From the NCBI RefSeq assembly GCF_040137905.1, contig NZ_JBEFDG010000027.1:50184-114183 (forward strand): a stretch of 64,000 nucleotides of DNA, written 5' to 3'. The stretch comes from Corticimicrobacter sp040137905 (GTDB taxonomy: Bacteria > Pseudomonadota > Gammaproteobacteria > Burkholderiales > Burkholderiaceae_B). Positions 15,339 through 23,718 of this stretch are shown here, in pieces. The notes below the pieces were generated by a model. The model was not told the origin of the DNA, ran no database searches, and saw only the letters and a list, made by a program, of their open reading frames with translations. The first letter of the stretch is position 1, and each line of letters starts with the position of its first letter. The position numbers were made by a program, and so were the translations under genes.

Positions 15339-16640
15339 ATGTCGCGCATCGCATCCCCCTGCCTTGCTCCTCTTTTCCGCAAGACCCTGGCGGGCAGCCT
15401 GCTGCTTGCCGCCTTCGCACTGGCCGGCTGCGCCAGTTCGGGATCACGGGACAGCAGCAGCCCCACCCCCACCAACCCCGGTACGGGCACGCCTGCCCCG
15501 ACATTGCCGGGTGACAATGACAATGGAGGGAACAACGGCGGCGGCACGCCTCCTGGCAATGGCGGCAATCCTGGCGGTGGCACCGACAACGGCGGTGGCG
15601 GTGGCAATACGCCACAGGCTGGTGCCGTGGAAACCCTGCTGGGCAATACCGGAACCATCACGGACAATCTGGCCGGCACCAGCCTGGGCGGACCACTCAC
15701 GGACCTCGGCAATTCGATCGACCCGCTGGTCGAACCCGTACTGTCCCCGCTGACCCAGCTCACACAGCGCATCGGTGCCGACACAGGCCTGGGTGCACCG
15801 ATCAATGACGCACTTGGCCAGACAGGCAATCTGCTGGGCCAGACAGGACAGGCACTCGGTTCCAGTGGCCTGCCCCTGAACCTCGATAGCGGCGCAGAAG
15901 GCTTGCTGACCGGACTGGGTGATACGGTCGCAAGCCTGGGTGGCCTGTTGCATGCCACACCAGGCGAAACCATGCCGCTGGCCACAACGCTTGGCCATGC
16001 GACCGGCGCATTGGATGCGCTGGCCAGCGCACTGGTCGCCGATGGCGGTCTGCTGCAGCCCCTGGCGGCCCCGCTGCAGAACCTGACCACCACCCTGATG
16101 CCTCCTGGCCAGACAGTCGCCATACTGGAACCTGCGCTGGGCAATACCGGTGCGGCCCTGGACAATCTGGTTCCGCTCAATCTTGGCAGCATACTGGGCA
16201 ATACCGGAGCCGTACTTGATCAGGCTGCCGTACCGGCCGGCATGGCCGTGGTCGGGCTGACGCAGCAGGTCGGTGCAGCCACAGGACTGGCTCTGCCGGC
16301 AGACCAGGTACTCGGGAGCCTGGGCAATGCCCTCAGCACCGCAGGAGGCCAACTCGACCAGGCCCTGCCGGTCGGCGGCATCGGCCATCTGGTTCAGCAG
16401 GTCGGTGCAGGCATTGCCAGCACTGGCGGTGTCCTGAACCCGAATCATGCTCAGGCAGGCAACCCGCTCGGGGCCACGCTCGGACATGTCACCCACGGTG
16501 TAGCCGGCTTGACCTCAGGACTGGCCCAGGGTCTGGGCCAAGGGCTGACCGGCAGCCTGACAGGCAACCCGGCCCAGGAAGGCACGACCGGCGGACTGGG
16601 AGGCTTGCTCGGCGGCGGCCTGGGCATCCTGAATCGTTGA
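15339..16640 (+). CDS. Collagen-like, glycine-rich repeat lipoprotein
   Basis: A 433-residue protein starting at the ATG at 15339 (AAGGAGA 5 bases upstream). Residues 1-31 are a lipoprotein signal with lipobox LAGC and lipidated C31. A flexible low-complexity segment rich in G, N, P and T follows (about 32-95). The rest is a degenerate leucine/glycine repeat with recurring LGNTG, LGQTG and LLGG units and almost no charged or aromatic residues. Three LGNTG copies are encoded by the same 12-base word GGGCAATACCGG. The composition resembles proteins annotated as collagen-like in Burkholderiales. It has its own sigma-54 promoter and terminator, between a TpsB gene and the Tad pilus cluster, so a surface or matrix role is likely but unproven. 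Confidence 0.75.
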   Translation: MSRIASPCLAPLFRKTLAGSLLLAAFALAGCASSGSRDSSSPTPTNPGTGTPAPTLPGDNDNGGNNGGGTPPGNGGNPGGGTDNGGGGGNTPQAGAVETLLGNTGTITDNLAGTSLGGPLTDLGNSIDPLVEPVLSPLTQLTQRIGADTGLGAPINDALGQTGNLLGQTGQALGSSGLPLNLDSGAEGLLTGLGDTVASLGGLLHATPGETMPLATTLGHATGALDALASALVADGGLLQPLAAPLQNLTTTLMPPGQTVAILEPALGNTGAALDNLVPLNLGSILGNTGAVLDQAAVPAGMAVVGLTQQVGAATGLALPADQVLGSLGNALSTAGGQLDQALPVGGIGHLVQQVGAGIASTGGVLNPNHAQAGNPLGATLGHVTHGVAGLTSGLAQGLGQGLTGSLTGNPAQEGTTGGLGGLLGGGLGILNR

Positions 16641-16669
16641 CCCCCTTCTCTCCTGACGCGTTCGAAAAA

Positions 16670-16702
16670 GGCCAGCCTGGGACTGAACCAGGCTGGCCTT
16701 TT
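16670..16702 (+). terminator. Strong rho-independent terminator after the lipoprotein gene
   Basis: A perfect 11-base stem (GGCCAGCCTGG at 16670-16680 with CCAGGCTGGCC at 16688-16698) and a 7-base loop are followed by TTTT. It separates the lipoprotein gene from the Tad cluster. Confidence 0.9.
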
Positions 16703-16715
16703 GCCGGGATGTAAA

Positions 16716-16750
16716 AACATATTGCAAGGCCTGCAATGTTTTAGTAATCT
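16716..16750 (+). promoter_or_regulatory. Probable flp promoter overlapped by a palindrome
   Basis: TTGCAA (16722-16727) and TAATCT (16745-16750) are 17 bases apart, a fair sigma-70 promoter 107 bases before the pilin start. An inverted repeat with ATTGCA and TGCAAT halves around AGGCC (flanks AACAT and TGTT, 16716-16740) covers the -35 and spacer. This makes it a candidate operator for the Tad operon. Confidence 0.5.
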
Positions 16751-16856
16751 GGCCGGAAATCCGAACAAAAAAGATGCACTGTTTCACCACCGACTGTTTC
16801 CCGTTGTTCACGTAGCGCCTGCAGCACCCTTTTACCCCCGGAAGGAGAGCAGCATC

Positions 16857-17039
16857 ATGAATACACTCAAACAGTTCTGGCACGATGAACAAGGTGCCAC
16901 CGCCATCGAGTATGGCCTTATTGCCGGCCTGATCGCTGTCGTGATCATTGCGGCCCTGACAGCCCTGGGCACCGATATCCGGGGCGTATTCGAAGACATC
17001 AGCGCAGCCATCACCGGAGAGGGCGACGGCGAGGGATGA
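16857..17039 (+). CDS. flp: Flp/Fap-type pilin (Tad pilus major subunit)
   Basis: A 60-residue prepilin starting at the ATG with AAGGAG 9 bases upstream. It has a short basic leader, the processing site QG followed by ATAIEYGLIAGL (the Flp motif with E5 and Y6 of the mature chain), one hydrophobic helix, and a short acidic tail. It is cleaved by the peptidase encoded next and polymerised by the downstream machinery. Confidence 0.93.
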   Translation: MNTLKQFWHDEQGATAIEYGLIAGLIAVVIIAALTALGTDIRGVFEDISAAITGEGDGEG

Positions 17040-17122
17040 CGTTTTTGCATCCGTCATTCTCTCAGCCCAGCAGGCGCATTGACCTGAGTCCCTGCGCCTG
17101 ATCAACCTGCATCGGAGTACCC

Positions 17123-17623
17123 ATGACCAGCAGCCTGGCCTGGTGGGGGGCATTCGTGCTGTTTGCCCTGCTCGTCATCGTGGAAGACCTGCGGCACCGC
17201 CGGGTATCCAACCGGCTGCTGCTGATCGCGCTCGCGTTCCAGAGCCTCTGGCTGCTGGGCAGCCTGGCAGGCTGGCTGGCACCTGCCGGCGACGGAGCCT
17301 CAGCGCTGTCAGGTGGCTTGGCCATGGCATTGTCGCTGCTGGTTTTCTGGCCGCTCTGGCGTGCCCATCTGATGGGTGCGGGCGACATCAAATTCCTCGC
17401 TACGCTGGGATGGCTCACCGGCCTTGAAAACTGGCTGATCATTCTGCTGCTGGGCAGCATACCGGGAGCACTGCATGCGCTGACCCAAGTCATGCTGCTA
17501 CGCCGCGAGGCCGTGTTGCCGGTGCGTTATGCCATCACCCGGCGCGGCATCCCATACGCCGGCTATCTGGCCGCAGCCGCCTTGCTGTGGAGCGCCTGGT
17601 GGCATTGGGGACGCCTCGCATGA
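17123..17623 (+). CDS. Prepilin peptidase TadV/CpaA
   Basis: A 166-residue inner-membrane aspartic protease of the A24 family lacking the N-methylation domain. The two catalytic aspartates are seen in VEDLRHRRVSN near residue 22 and in GAGDIKFLA. Four to six membrane segments are visible. It processes Flp and the TadE-like minor pilins. Its stop overlaps the next start (ATGA). Confidence 0.9.
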   Translation: MTSSLAWWGAFVLFALLVIVEDLRHRRVSNRLLLIALAFQSLWLLGSLAGWLAPAGDGASALSGGLAMALSLLVFWPLWRAHLMGAGDIKFLATLGWLTGLENWLIILLLGSIPGALHALTQVMLLRREAVLPVRYAITRRGIPYAGYLAAAALLWSAWWHWGRLA

Positions 17624-18192
17624 CACGGCACGCCACCAACCCGGCACAGTACCAGGCAGGCAACTATGCCCTGGAATATGCACTGGTCTTTCCCCTGCTG
17701 TTTCTTGCCATCTACACCATGCTGTCGTTCGGCATGATCTACGCCGCCCAGCAAAGCCTCAACATGGCGGCGCAGGAAGGAGCCCGCACCCTGCTGCGCT
17801 GGTGGCCCGCCAACGAACCGGATCGTGAGGCAAGCTGCACGGCATGGCGCGGGCTTGCCACCACGCAGGCGACGGCTCCCCTCGAATTGCGTGCGGCGCG
17901 TGCCAGAAACTGCAGCCTCAGCCACCTTGCCTGGCTGCTGCGCAGCACGGGCCCCGATGGACTGCAGATTCATGTCTGCAACCGTAGTGGCCCCCTGGCC
18001 GGCCCGGCCTCGCCAAGCTGTGGTGCCGTCCCGCTGGAAGAGAACGAAGTCGAAGTCCTGATCCGTTACCCCTACAGCCGTCACCCCATCGTGCCGGAAC
18101 TGGGCCTGGGTCGTCTGTTCGGCATCTCGCTGTTGCCGGACACACTCGAAAGTCGCGTCCGCATCCTGGCAGAAACGGGAGCTTCAACATGA
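17620..18192 (+). CDS. TadE-like minor pilin
   Basis: Begins at the ATG at 17620 and has 190 residues. The TadE motif YALEYALVFPLLFLAIYTMLSFGMIY near the N-terminus is a pseudopilin processing site plus membrane helix. The periplasmic remainder has two cysteine pairs. TadE-like proteins are processed by TadV and help initiate the pilus. The gene overlaps both neighbours by 4 bases. Confidence 0.88.
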   Translation: MTRHATNPAQYQAGNYALEYALVFPLLFLAIYTMLSFGMIYAAQQSLNMAAQEGARTLLRWWPANEPDREASCTAWRGLATTQATAPLELRAARARNCSLSHLAWLLRSTGPDGLQIHVCNRSGPLAGPASPSCGAVPLEENEVEVLIRYPYSRHPIVPELGLGRLFGISLLPDTLESRVRILAETGAST

Positions 18193-18716
18193 AGTGCGCT
18201 CCCCCTGGCCTGTCTGCCCAGCGCGGCGTTGCCGCCATGGAATTTGCCCTGGTGCTTGTCCTGATACTGGCACTGCTGTTTGGTGTCATTGCATTCGGTT
18301 CGATCCTGTGGGTACAGCAGACCCTGTCGTTTGCAGCAGGAGAAGGTGTACGCAGCATCCTGCTGCGCTGCGAATACGCTGTGAACGAAGGGCAGGCCGA
18401 CCCCTGTCCCTCACCTGCCATCCTCGCGCGCGGATGTGAAACCGCCATCAACGCGGCAGGCTGGTTCTCCAGATCTGCCATCTGCTCCACACAACTGACT
18501 GCCGTCGAGTGTCCGGGCGGCTACGCAGCAGGCGGCACCACGCAAGAACCACAGCGACTGCGCCTGGATATGGCCTTCGACAGCCGTCGCTGGCCACCCA
18601 TACACACTGCAGCACAGGCTGCCGGCATGATCGGTATCGATGATCTGGCACCGGCCACCCTGCGTGCCCGCAGCACCGTCGTCCTGACCCCGCATGGAGC
18701 CTGCCTGCCATCATGA
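18189..18716 (+). CDS. TadE/TadF-like minor pilin
   Basis: A 175-residue protein with QRGVAAMEFALVLVLILALLFGVIAFG at the N-terminus, again a pseudopilin-type site (G before VAAMEF), then a cysteine-containing periplasmic domain. By position and length it is the second TadE-like subunit (TadF role). Coupled by 4-base overlaps to both neighbours. Confidence 0.85.
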   Translation: MKCAPPGLSAQRGVAAMEFALVLVLILALLFGVIAFGSILWVQQTLSFAAGEGVRSILLRCEYAVNEGQADPCPSPAILARGCETAINAAGWFSRSAICSTQLTAVECPGGYAAGGTTQEPQRLRLDMAFDSRRWPPIHTAAQAAGMIGIDDLAPATLRARSTVVLTPHGACLPS

Positions 18717-19672
18717 GTCGATTACACCGAATCCTTGCCGTGATCCTGGTCCTGCTGGCGCTGCTGCTGGGGCTGTGGGCACTACACCTGGCACGCACCC
18801 CGGCAACCCCTGCGCCACAGCCCGCGCTGGAGAGCGCACAGGATGCCCCTGCCCCCGTCCTGTATCCCGTCGTGCTGGCGGCCCGCGCCATTGATGCCGG
18901 ACAGGTCCTGACTACGGCTGATCTGCGCGTCGAATACTGGCCGGCCCGTCCTGTACAGGCTTTCGATGACCCTTCCACATTGATCGGTGCCAGCATGCGC
19001 CATCCGCATGCGACCGGAGAGCCCTTGCTGGCCTCATCCCTGAAGCGCGGCCTGGCCCACCACCTGGCACCGGATGAACGCGCCTTGACCATCCCCATCG
19101 ACGACATTGTCGGTGCCGGCCGGCATATCCTGCCTGGCGATCATGTCGATGTCTTCATTACGCTCAATCGCAGCAACGAGGTCTCGCATACACAGTCCCG
19201 CCTGCTGATGCCCCGCCTGCGGGTATTGGCCTATGGTCAGCAAACCCTGGAAACTCCCGAACCCGCACCGGCATCCAGCACCATGACACGAGGCACCGCC
19301 CAACCGGCAGCCATCCGTTCGGCCATCCTGGCCGTTCCTGTGGGGCAGGTCAATGAACTCCTGCTGGCCACCCGCAACGGCAAACTGCAACTGGTTCTGA
19401 GAGCCCCCGACGACACCGCCTTGCCGGACACGGAATTATTCGCCCCACGCAACCCGGTACTGACCGGGCGCAGCGACCTGACCACGCAGGAGCGTACGGC
19501 ACTGGACAGCCCCAACAACCAGGCCTATGCGGGAGAAAGCCTGCCACAACTGGCCGGCAACCAGCAGCCTGCTTCGCGCCAGCAGGAACGAACCCGGCCC
19601 GCTCCCACATCGACTGCGCCCCGCTCCCTGGAAGTCATCCGAGCGGGACAGCGCGAAACCGTACATTACTGA
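18713..19672 (+). CDS. cpaB: Flp pilus assembly protein CpaB/RcpC
   Basis: A 319-residue protein with one N-terminal membrane helix, then an SAF domain (VVLAARAIDAGQVLTTADLRVEYWP) and the CpaB core (ALTIPIDDIVGAGRHILPGDHVDVFIT). It sits in the periplasm and is thought to support or gate the secretin. The C-terminal 80 residues are proline- and glutamine-rich and probably disordered. Confidence 0.9.
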   Translation: MSRLHRILAVILVLLALLLGLWALHLARTPATPAPQPALESAQDAPAPVLYPVVLAARAIDAGQVLTTADLRVEYWPARPVQAFDDPSTLIGASMRHPHATGEPLLASSLKRGLAHHLAPDERALTIPIDDIVGAGRHILPGDHVDVFITLNRSNEVSHTQSRLLMPRLRVLAYGQQTLETPEPAPASSTMTRGTAQPAAIRSAILAVPVGQVNELLLATRNGKLQLVLRAPDDTALPDTELFAPRNPVLTGRSDLTTQERTALDSPNNQAYAGESLPQLAGNQQPASRQQERTRPAPTSTAPRSLEVIRAGQRETVHY

Positions 19673-19687
19673 GACAGGAACCTTCCC

Positions 19688-21034
19688 ATGCCGCCCACTT
19701 CGGCCCGCCTGATCGCCATCCTGCTGACCTGCCTCGCGTCATTGCCATGGATAGCCGCCGCACAATCCGAGTCTACGGGCACCACGACCGCCAGGCCCAT
19801 GCAGGAAATCCGCCTGCCCGCACGCGGTCAGCAAGCCCTGCCCTTGTCAGGTACGCCGGTTCGCATCGCCGTCGACAGCCCGGAAATCGCCGATGTACGC
19901 ATTCTGCCGCCCGCTGGCGACCGCAATGGTGCCGTCATGCTGATTGCAGGACGGCCGGGCACGACGCAGGTCCAGGTCTGGCTGCGCGGCCAGGTCCAGC
20001 CGGAACAGTGGCGTATCCATGTCGCCAACGAAATCGAGCAGGCGCTGCCGGCAGCGCCGGAGACCCGGGCACAGGTCGCCATCGCCGGCCAGGGTGCCGT
20101 CCTGAGCGGCACCTCGGCATCGCTGCCGGATCACCAGCAGGCATTGGCCGCGACCCAGGGTGCCAGCCAGACCGTCGATGCGTCCGTCATCGATGTCGGC
20201 GGCATGGTCCAGGTTGAAGTCAAGGTGGTCGAACTCAACAGCTCCGTAATGAAAGAGGTCGGCATCGACTGGTCGGGCGGCCGGGCGGGAGGAAGCTGGT
20301 CATTCGCCGGTCGTGTCGGCCAGTCCAACAGCGCCAGCCGGACACTGATGGACGGGTTCAAGGTCATCTTCGGTGGCTCAAAGCACTTCCGGGCAGAACT
20401 CGATCTGCTGCAGGCCAACAGCCTGGCTCGGGTCCTGGCCGAACCCACGCTGGTCGCCCTGTCGGGCCAGAGTGCCAGCTTCCTGTCCGGCGGGGAAATC
20501 CCGATCCCGACCTCGGCCGGCCTAGGTACCCAGACGGTCGAATACAAACCGTTCGGTATCGGCCTGACCGTCAGCCCGACTGTCCTGTCCGGCGACCGTA
20601 TTTTCCTCAAGGTCGCGCCCGAAGCCAGCGAACTCGACTACACCAACGCCATCCAGCTCTCCAATGGTGATGACCGCATGCTGCTGCCGGCATTGCGCAC
20701 GCGCAGGGCCGACACCACAATCGAACTCGGCCATGGAGAAAGCTTCATCATCAGCGGGCTGGTCTCGCGCCAGACCATTGCAAATGTCAACAAGCTGCCA
20801 TTCCTGGGCGATCTGCCCGTGATCGGTGCCTTTTTCCGCAGCATGCGCTACAGCCAGACGGAGATGGAGCTGGTCATCGTGGTGACGCCACGCCTGGTGC
20901 GTCCTATCGCACGCAATGTACCCATTCCGCTGCCGGGCCAGGATCGCGATCCGCCGGACACTATCGGCAATGCCTGGGGACAGTACCTGCTGGGCGCAGG
21001 CAGTTCCCAGGTCATGCCCGGATTCTCGCGCTGA
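19688..21034 (+). CDS. cpaC: Tad secretin CpaC/RcpA
   Basis: A 448-residue outer-membrane secretin. A signal peptide ending IAAAQS is followed by an N-terminal BON-like domain (RIAVDSPEIADVRILPP) and then the secretin core (VEVKVVELNSSVMKEVGIDW, VLAEPTLVALSGQSASFLSGGEIPIP, LPFLGDLPVIGAFFRS, ELVIVVTPRLV). It forms the pore through which the Flp fibre leaves the cell. It starts 15 bases after cpaB. Confidence 0.93.
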   Translation: MPPTSARLIAILLTCLASLPWIAAAQSESTGTTTARPMQEIRLPARGQQALPLSGTPVRIAVDSPEIADVRILPPAGDRNGAVMLIAGRPGTTQVQVWLRGQVQPEQWRIHVANEIEQALPAAPETRAQVAIAGQGAVLSGTSASLPDHQQALAATQGASQTVDASVIDVGGMVQVEVKVVELNSSVMKEVGIDWSGGRAGGSWSFAGRVGQSNSASRTLMDGFKVIFGGSKHFRAELDLLQANSLARVLAEPTLVALSGQSASFLSGGEIPIPTSAGLGTQTVEYKPFGIGLTVSPTVLSGDRIFLKVAPEASELDYTNAIQLSNGDDRMLLPALRTRRADTTIELGHGESFIISGLVSRQTIANVNKLPFLGDLPVIGAFFRSMRYSQTEMELVIVVTPRLVRPIARNVPIPLPGQDRDPPDTIGNAWGQYLLGAGSSQVMPGFSR

Positions 21035-21065
21035 CAGATACCGTTTATCGAGAGGAAGATTCACC

Positions 21066-22340
21066 GTGCCCGACAATCTGCAGTCTGCCCCCTACCGGTT
21101 CCTGCTGTATGCCGACAACGACGCACTGCAGGCTCACCTGAATACCGTGATCGGCGATCTGGGCGTGATCCTGAGCACGCGAGATGTGGGTGCCCGACTG
21201 GCCGAGAAACCCGGCAACATGGACGCACTGCTGCTGGACTTCATGCCGGATCCCAAACAGCCCGACAAGCTGAGGAACAGCGCAGAACAGGCCCGCAAGC
21301 TGGCCCTGGCCCAGCCTGACCTGCCACGGATCGCCCTGGGCTCGCAGGCCCATCCCGACAGTGTCATCACGGCCCTGCGCGCAGGCGTCAGTGAGTTTGC
21401 CGATCCCAGTTGCGCCGACGAACTGCGCCATATCCTCGAACAGTTGCTGTGCCCGCATCTGACGGCGCGGCAGGCCGCCAAGAGCGGTGCCAACAGCATC
21501 CTGTTGCTCGGCGTGCGACCCGGTGTCGGCACCAGCACCCTGGCCGTCCATATGGCAACGGCCCTGCAGGCCCGCCTGGCACGCAAAGGACAGGGCAGCG
21601 ACCCGCCACAGCATGAAACAGACATGGAGCACCGCGTCTGCCTGCTGGATCTGGGCACCCCTGTCGGTGATTGCCTGTTGCATCTCGGACTGCCGGATAC
21701 GTTCGACTTCACCGAAGCGGTCCGCAACCTGCGCAGGCTGGACGATACATTGCTGGACGCCGCCCTGCCCCGCACCACCAGCGGTCTCAGCGTATTGTCA
21801 TTGCCACGGGATCTGGAGCGGATGCGCCGCATCTCGCAAGAAGAATCGTTATTGCTGTACGCCTGCCTGCAGCAGCACTACGGATGTGTGCTGATCGATG
21901 CCGGCGGGCTGGTCAACCCCGACTTTGCCAGCGCACTGGCGCGCTCGGCCGCCACCACCTGGCTGGTCACGGATCAGAGCATCGGGGCCCTGGTCTCCCT
22001 GGCAGATCGGCTGGATGAGCTGGAGCACCTGCACGTTCCCCGCCATACGCTCCGCCTGCTGGTCAACCGATACGACGAACGCTACGGCATGGAGGCCACG
22101 CAGATTGCCGAAAAGTTCGGGCTGCCTGTCTACGCCACGATGCCTGACCGGACGCTGGCGCTCATGTCCGGAGCCAGCCAGGGAAAGCTGCTGTTCGAGA
22201 CCGCAGAACGCGATCCCTACCTTCGCAGCATGGACAGCCTGATTGACCAGACCATAGACCTGCCACGCAGCGATGCGCCACGCAGCAGCTGGCTCAGCAC
22301 ACTGTTGCCAGGCACGCGCCGTACCTCTTCACGCCCCTGA
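21066..22340 (+). CDS. tadZ: TadZ/CpaE-like pilus assembly ATPase
   Basis: The GTG at 21066 is the likely start: GAGGAAG lies 6 bases upstream and the upstream frame extension overlaps cpaC. The 424-residue product has an N-terminal receiver-like domain with no clear phosphorylation aspartate, then a MinD/ParA-like ATPase. Its P-loop reads GVRPGVGTSTLA, lacking the usual lysines, as in many TadZ proteins. TadZ places the Tad machine at a cell pole. The C-terminal region ends in a basic, serine-rich tail. Confidence 0.87.
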   Translation: MPDNLQSAPYRFLLYADNDALQAHLNTVIGDLGVILSTRDVGARLAEKPGNMDALLLDFMPDPKQPDKLRNSAEQARKLALAQPDLPRIALGSQAHPDSVITALRAGVSEFADPSCADELRHILEQLLCPHLTARQAAKSGANSILLLGVRPGVGTSTLAVHMATALQARLARKGQGSDPPQHETDMEHRVCLLDLGTPVGDCLLHLGLPDTFDFTEAVRNLRRLDDTLLDAALPRTTSGLSVLSLPRDLERMRRISQEESLLLYACLQQHYGCVLIDAGGLVNPDFASALARSAATTWLVTDQSIGALVSLADRLDELEHLHVPRHTLRLLVNRYDERYGMEATQIAEKFGLPVYATMPDRTLALMSGASQGKLLFETAERDPYLRSMDSLIDQTIDLPRSDAPRSSWLSTLLPGTRRTSSRP

Positions 22341-22362
22341 TGCCCCGCCCCCAGGAACTGCC

Positions 22363-23718
22363 ATGATCCATGCTGCCAATACGCCCTTCAGTCCTGATGA
22401 AAGTCGTCGTTCCGACGATGCCCAGCCCTACCTGCGCGTCAAGGCGGCAGCACATGAACACCTGCTCGAGCGAATCGAAGAGCTCGGGGCCGAGTTTGGA
22501 CGCTGGTCACGCGAGGCCATCGGGGAATTCGTTGCCATCGAAGTCGCGGCCTTCACCCGGCTCAAGCGCCTGCCGATCAATGAAATGGAACAGCGTCGCA
22601 TCACGGACGTCCTGACCAAGGAGCTGTCGGGGTTCGGGCCACTCGAAGACCTGCTGTCGGATCCCGGCGTGGAGGACATCCTGATCAATGGCTATGACCG
22701 CGTGTTCGTATCGCGCCAGGGCATACTGGAAGAGGAGCCGCTGGCCTTCAACGACAATGCCCATGTACTGCGCATCGTGCGACGCATCCTCGCCCCATTG
22801 GGACGCAGGCTGGACGAATCCTGCCCCATGGTGGACGCTCGCCTGCCCGACGGCGGGCGGCTCAACGCCATCATCGAGCCCCTGGCCGTCGATGGCCCCA
22901 TGGTCTCGATCCGGAAGTTCCGGCGCGATCCGCTCAAGCCGGAAGATCTTCTGGCGCTGGGAACATTCGACGAGCAGATCCTGCGCTTTCTGCGCCTCGC
23001 CGTGGAGCAACGATGCAACATCATCATCTCCGGCGGCACCAGTTCGGGAAAAACATCCCTGCTCAATGCCCTGGCCTTCTGCATTCCCCAACGCGAGCGG
23101 ATCATCACGGTCGAGGATACCGCCGAACTGGCACTCAACCATCCGCACGTCGTACGTCTGGAGTCGCGCCAGGGTGGCTTCGATGGCACCGGCATTGTCT
23201 CCATCCGTGATCTGATCCGCAACAGCCTGCGCATGCGACCCGACAGGGTGATCGTGGGTGAAGTGCGTGGAGCCGAAGTCATGGATATGCTGCAAGCGAT
23301 GAATACCGGCCACGACGGCTCGATGGCCACGATCCACGCCAACTCGCCGCGCGAATGCCTGTACCGGATCGAGATGCTCGCAGGTTTTGCCGGTTTCCAG
23401 GGCAGCGAGGACAGTCTGCGACGGCAAATTGCCAGCGCCGTCGATTTCATTATCCAGATCGGTCGCATGTCCAACGGCAAGCGACGCATCCTTTCGCTCA
23501 CGGAAATCACCGGCGTGGGTGACGGGATCATTGCCACTCAGGAGCTGTATCGCCACGAAATCGTCCTGGATACCGATGGTGCAGAGCTCGAACGCTGGCA
23601 CAGCCTTGGCATCCAGCCCCACACGCCCAAGCTGGCCCCCGTACGGCATGCATTGCGCGATCCCGATACCGGCGCACCACCGCCGGAATCGGGAGGATTC
23701 TGGTTCAGGAGATCCTGA
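22363..23718 (+). CDS. cpaF: Tad pilus assembly/secretion ATPase CpaF/TadA
   Basis: Starts at the ATG at 22363 (AGGAA upstream), 451 residues. An N-terminal helical domain precedes the GspE-type motor: Walker A GGTSSGKT at 224-231, the Asp-box strand ERIITVEDTAEL, Walker B region RPDRVIVGEVRG, and the His box TGHDGSMATIHAN. This hexamer drives polymerisation of Flp through TadB and TadC. The stop overlaps the next start (TGATG). Confidence 0.95.
   Translation: MIHAANTPFSPDESRRSDDAQPYLRVKAAAHEHLLERIEELGAEFGRWSREAIGEFVAIEVAAFTRLKRLPINEMEQRRITDVLTKELSGFGPLEDLLSDPGVEDILINGYDRVFVSRQGILEEEPLAFNDNAHVLRIVRRILAPLGRRLDESCPMVDARLPDGGRLNAIIEPLAVDGPMVSIRKFRRDPLKPEDLLALGTFDEQILRFLRLAVEQRCNIIISGGTSSGKTSLLNALAFCIPQRERIITVEDTAELALNHPHVVRLESRQGGFDGTGIVSIRDLIRNSLRMRPDRVIVGEVRGAEVMDMLQAMNTGHDGSMATIHANSPRECLYRIEMLAGFAGFQGSEDSLRRQIASAVDFIIQIGRMSNGKRRILSLTEITGVGDGIIATQELYRHEIVLDTDGAELERWHSLGIQPHTPKLAPVRHALRDPDTGAPPPESGGFWFRRS

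Noticed and set aside
16691..16705. A second GG-N10-GC match before flp
   Set aside because: The match lies inside the terminator stem of the preceding gene and lacks the TGGCA half, so it is most likely chance.
16845..16860. GG-N10-GC match just before the flp start
   Set aside because: It is the purine-rich ribosome binding site, too close to the start codon to be a promoter.
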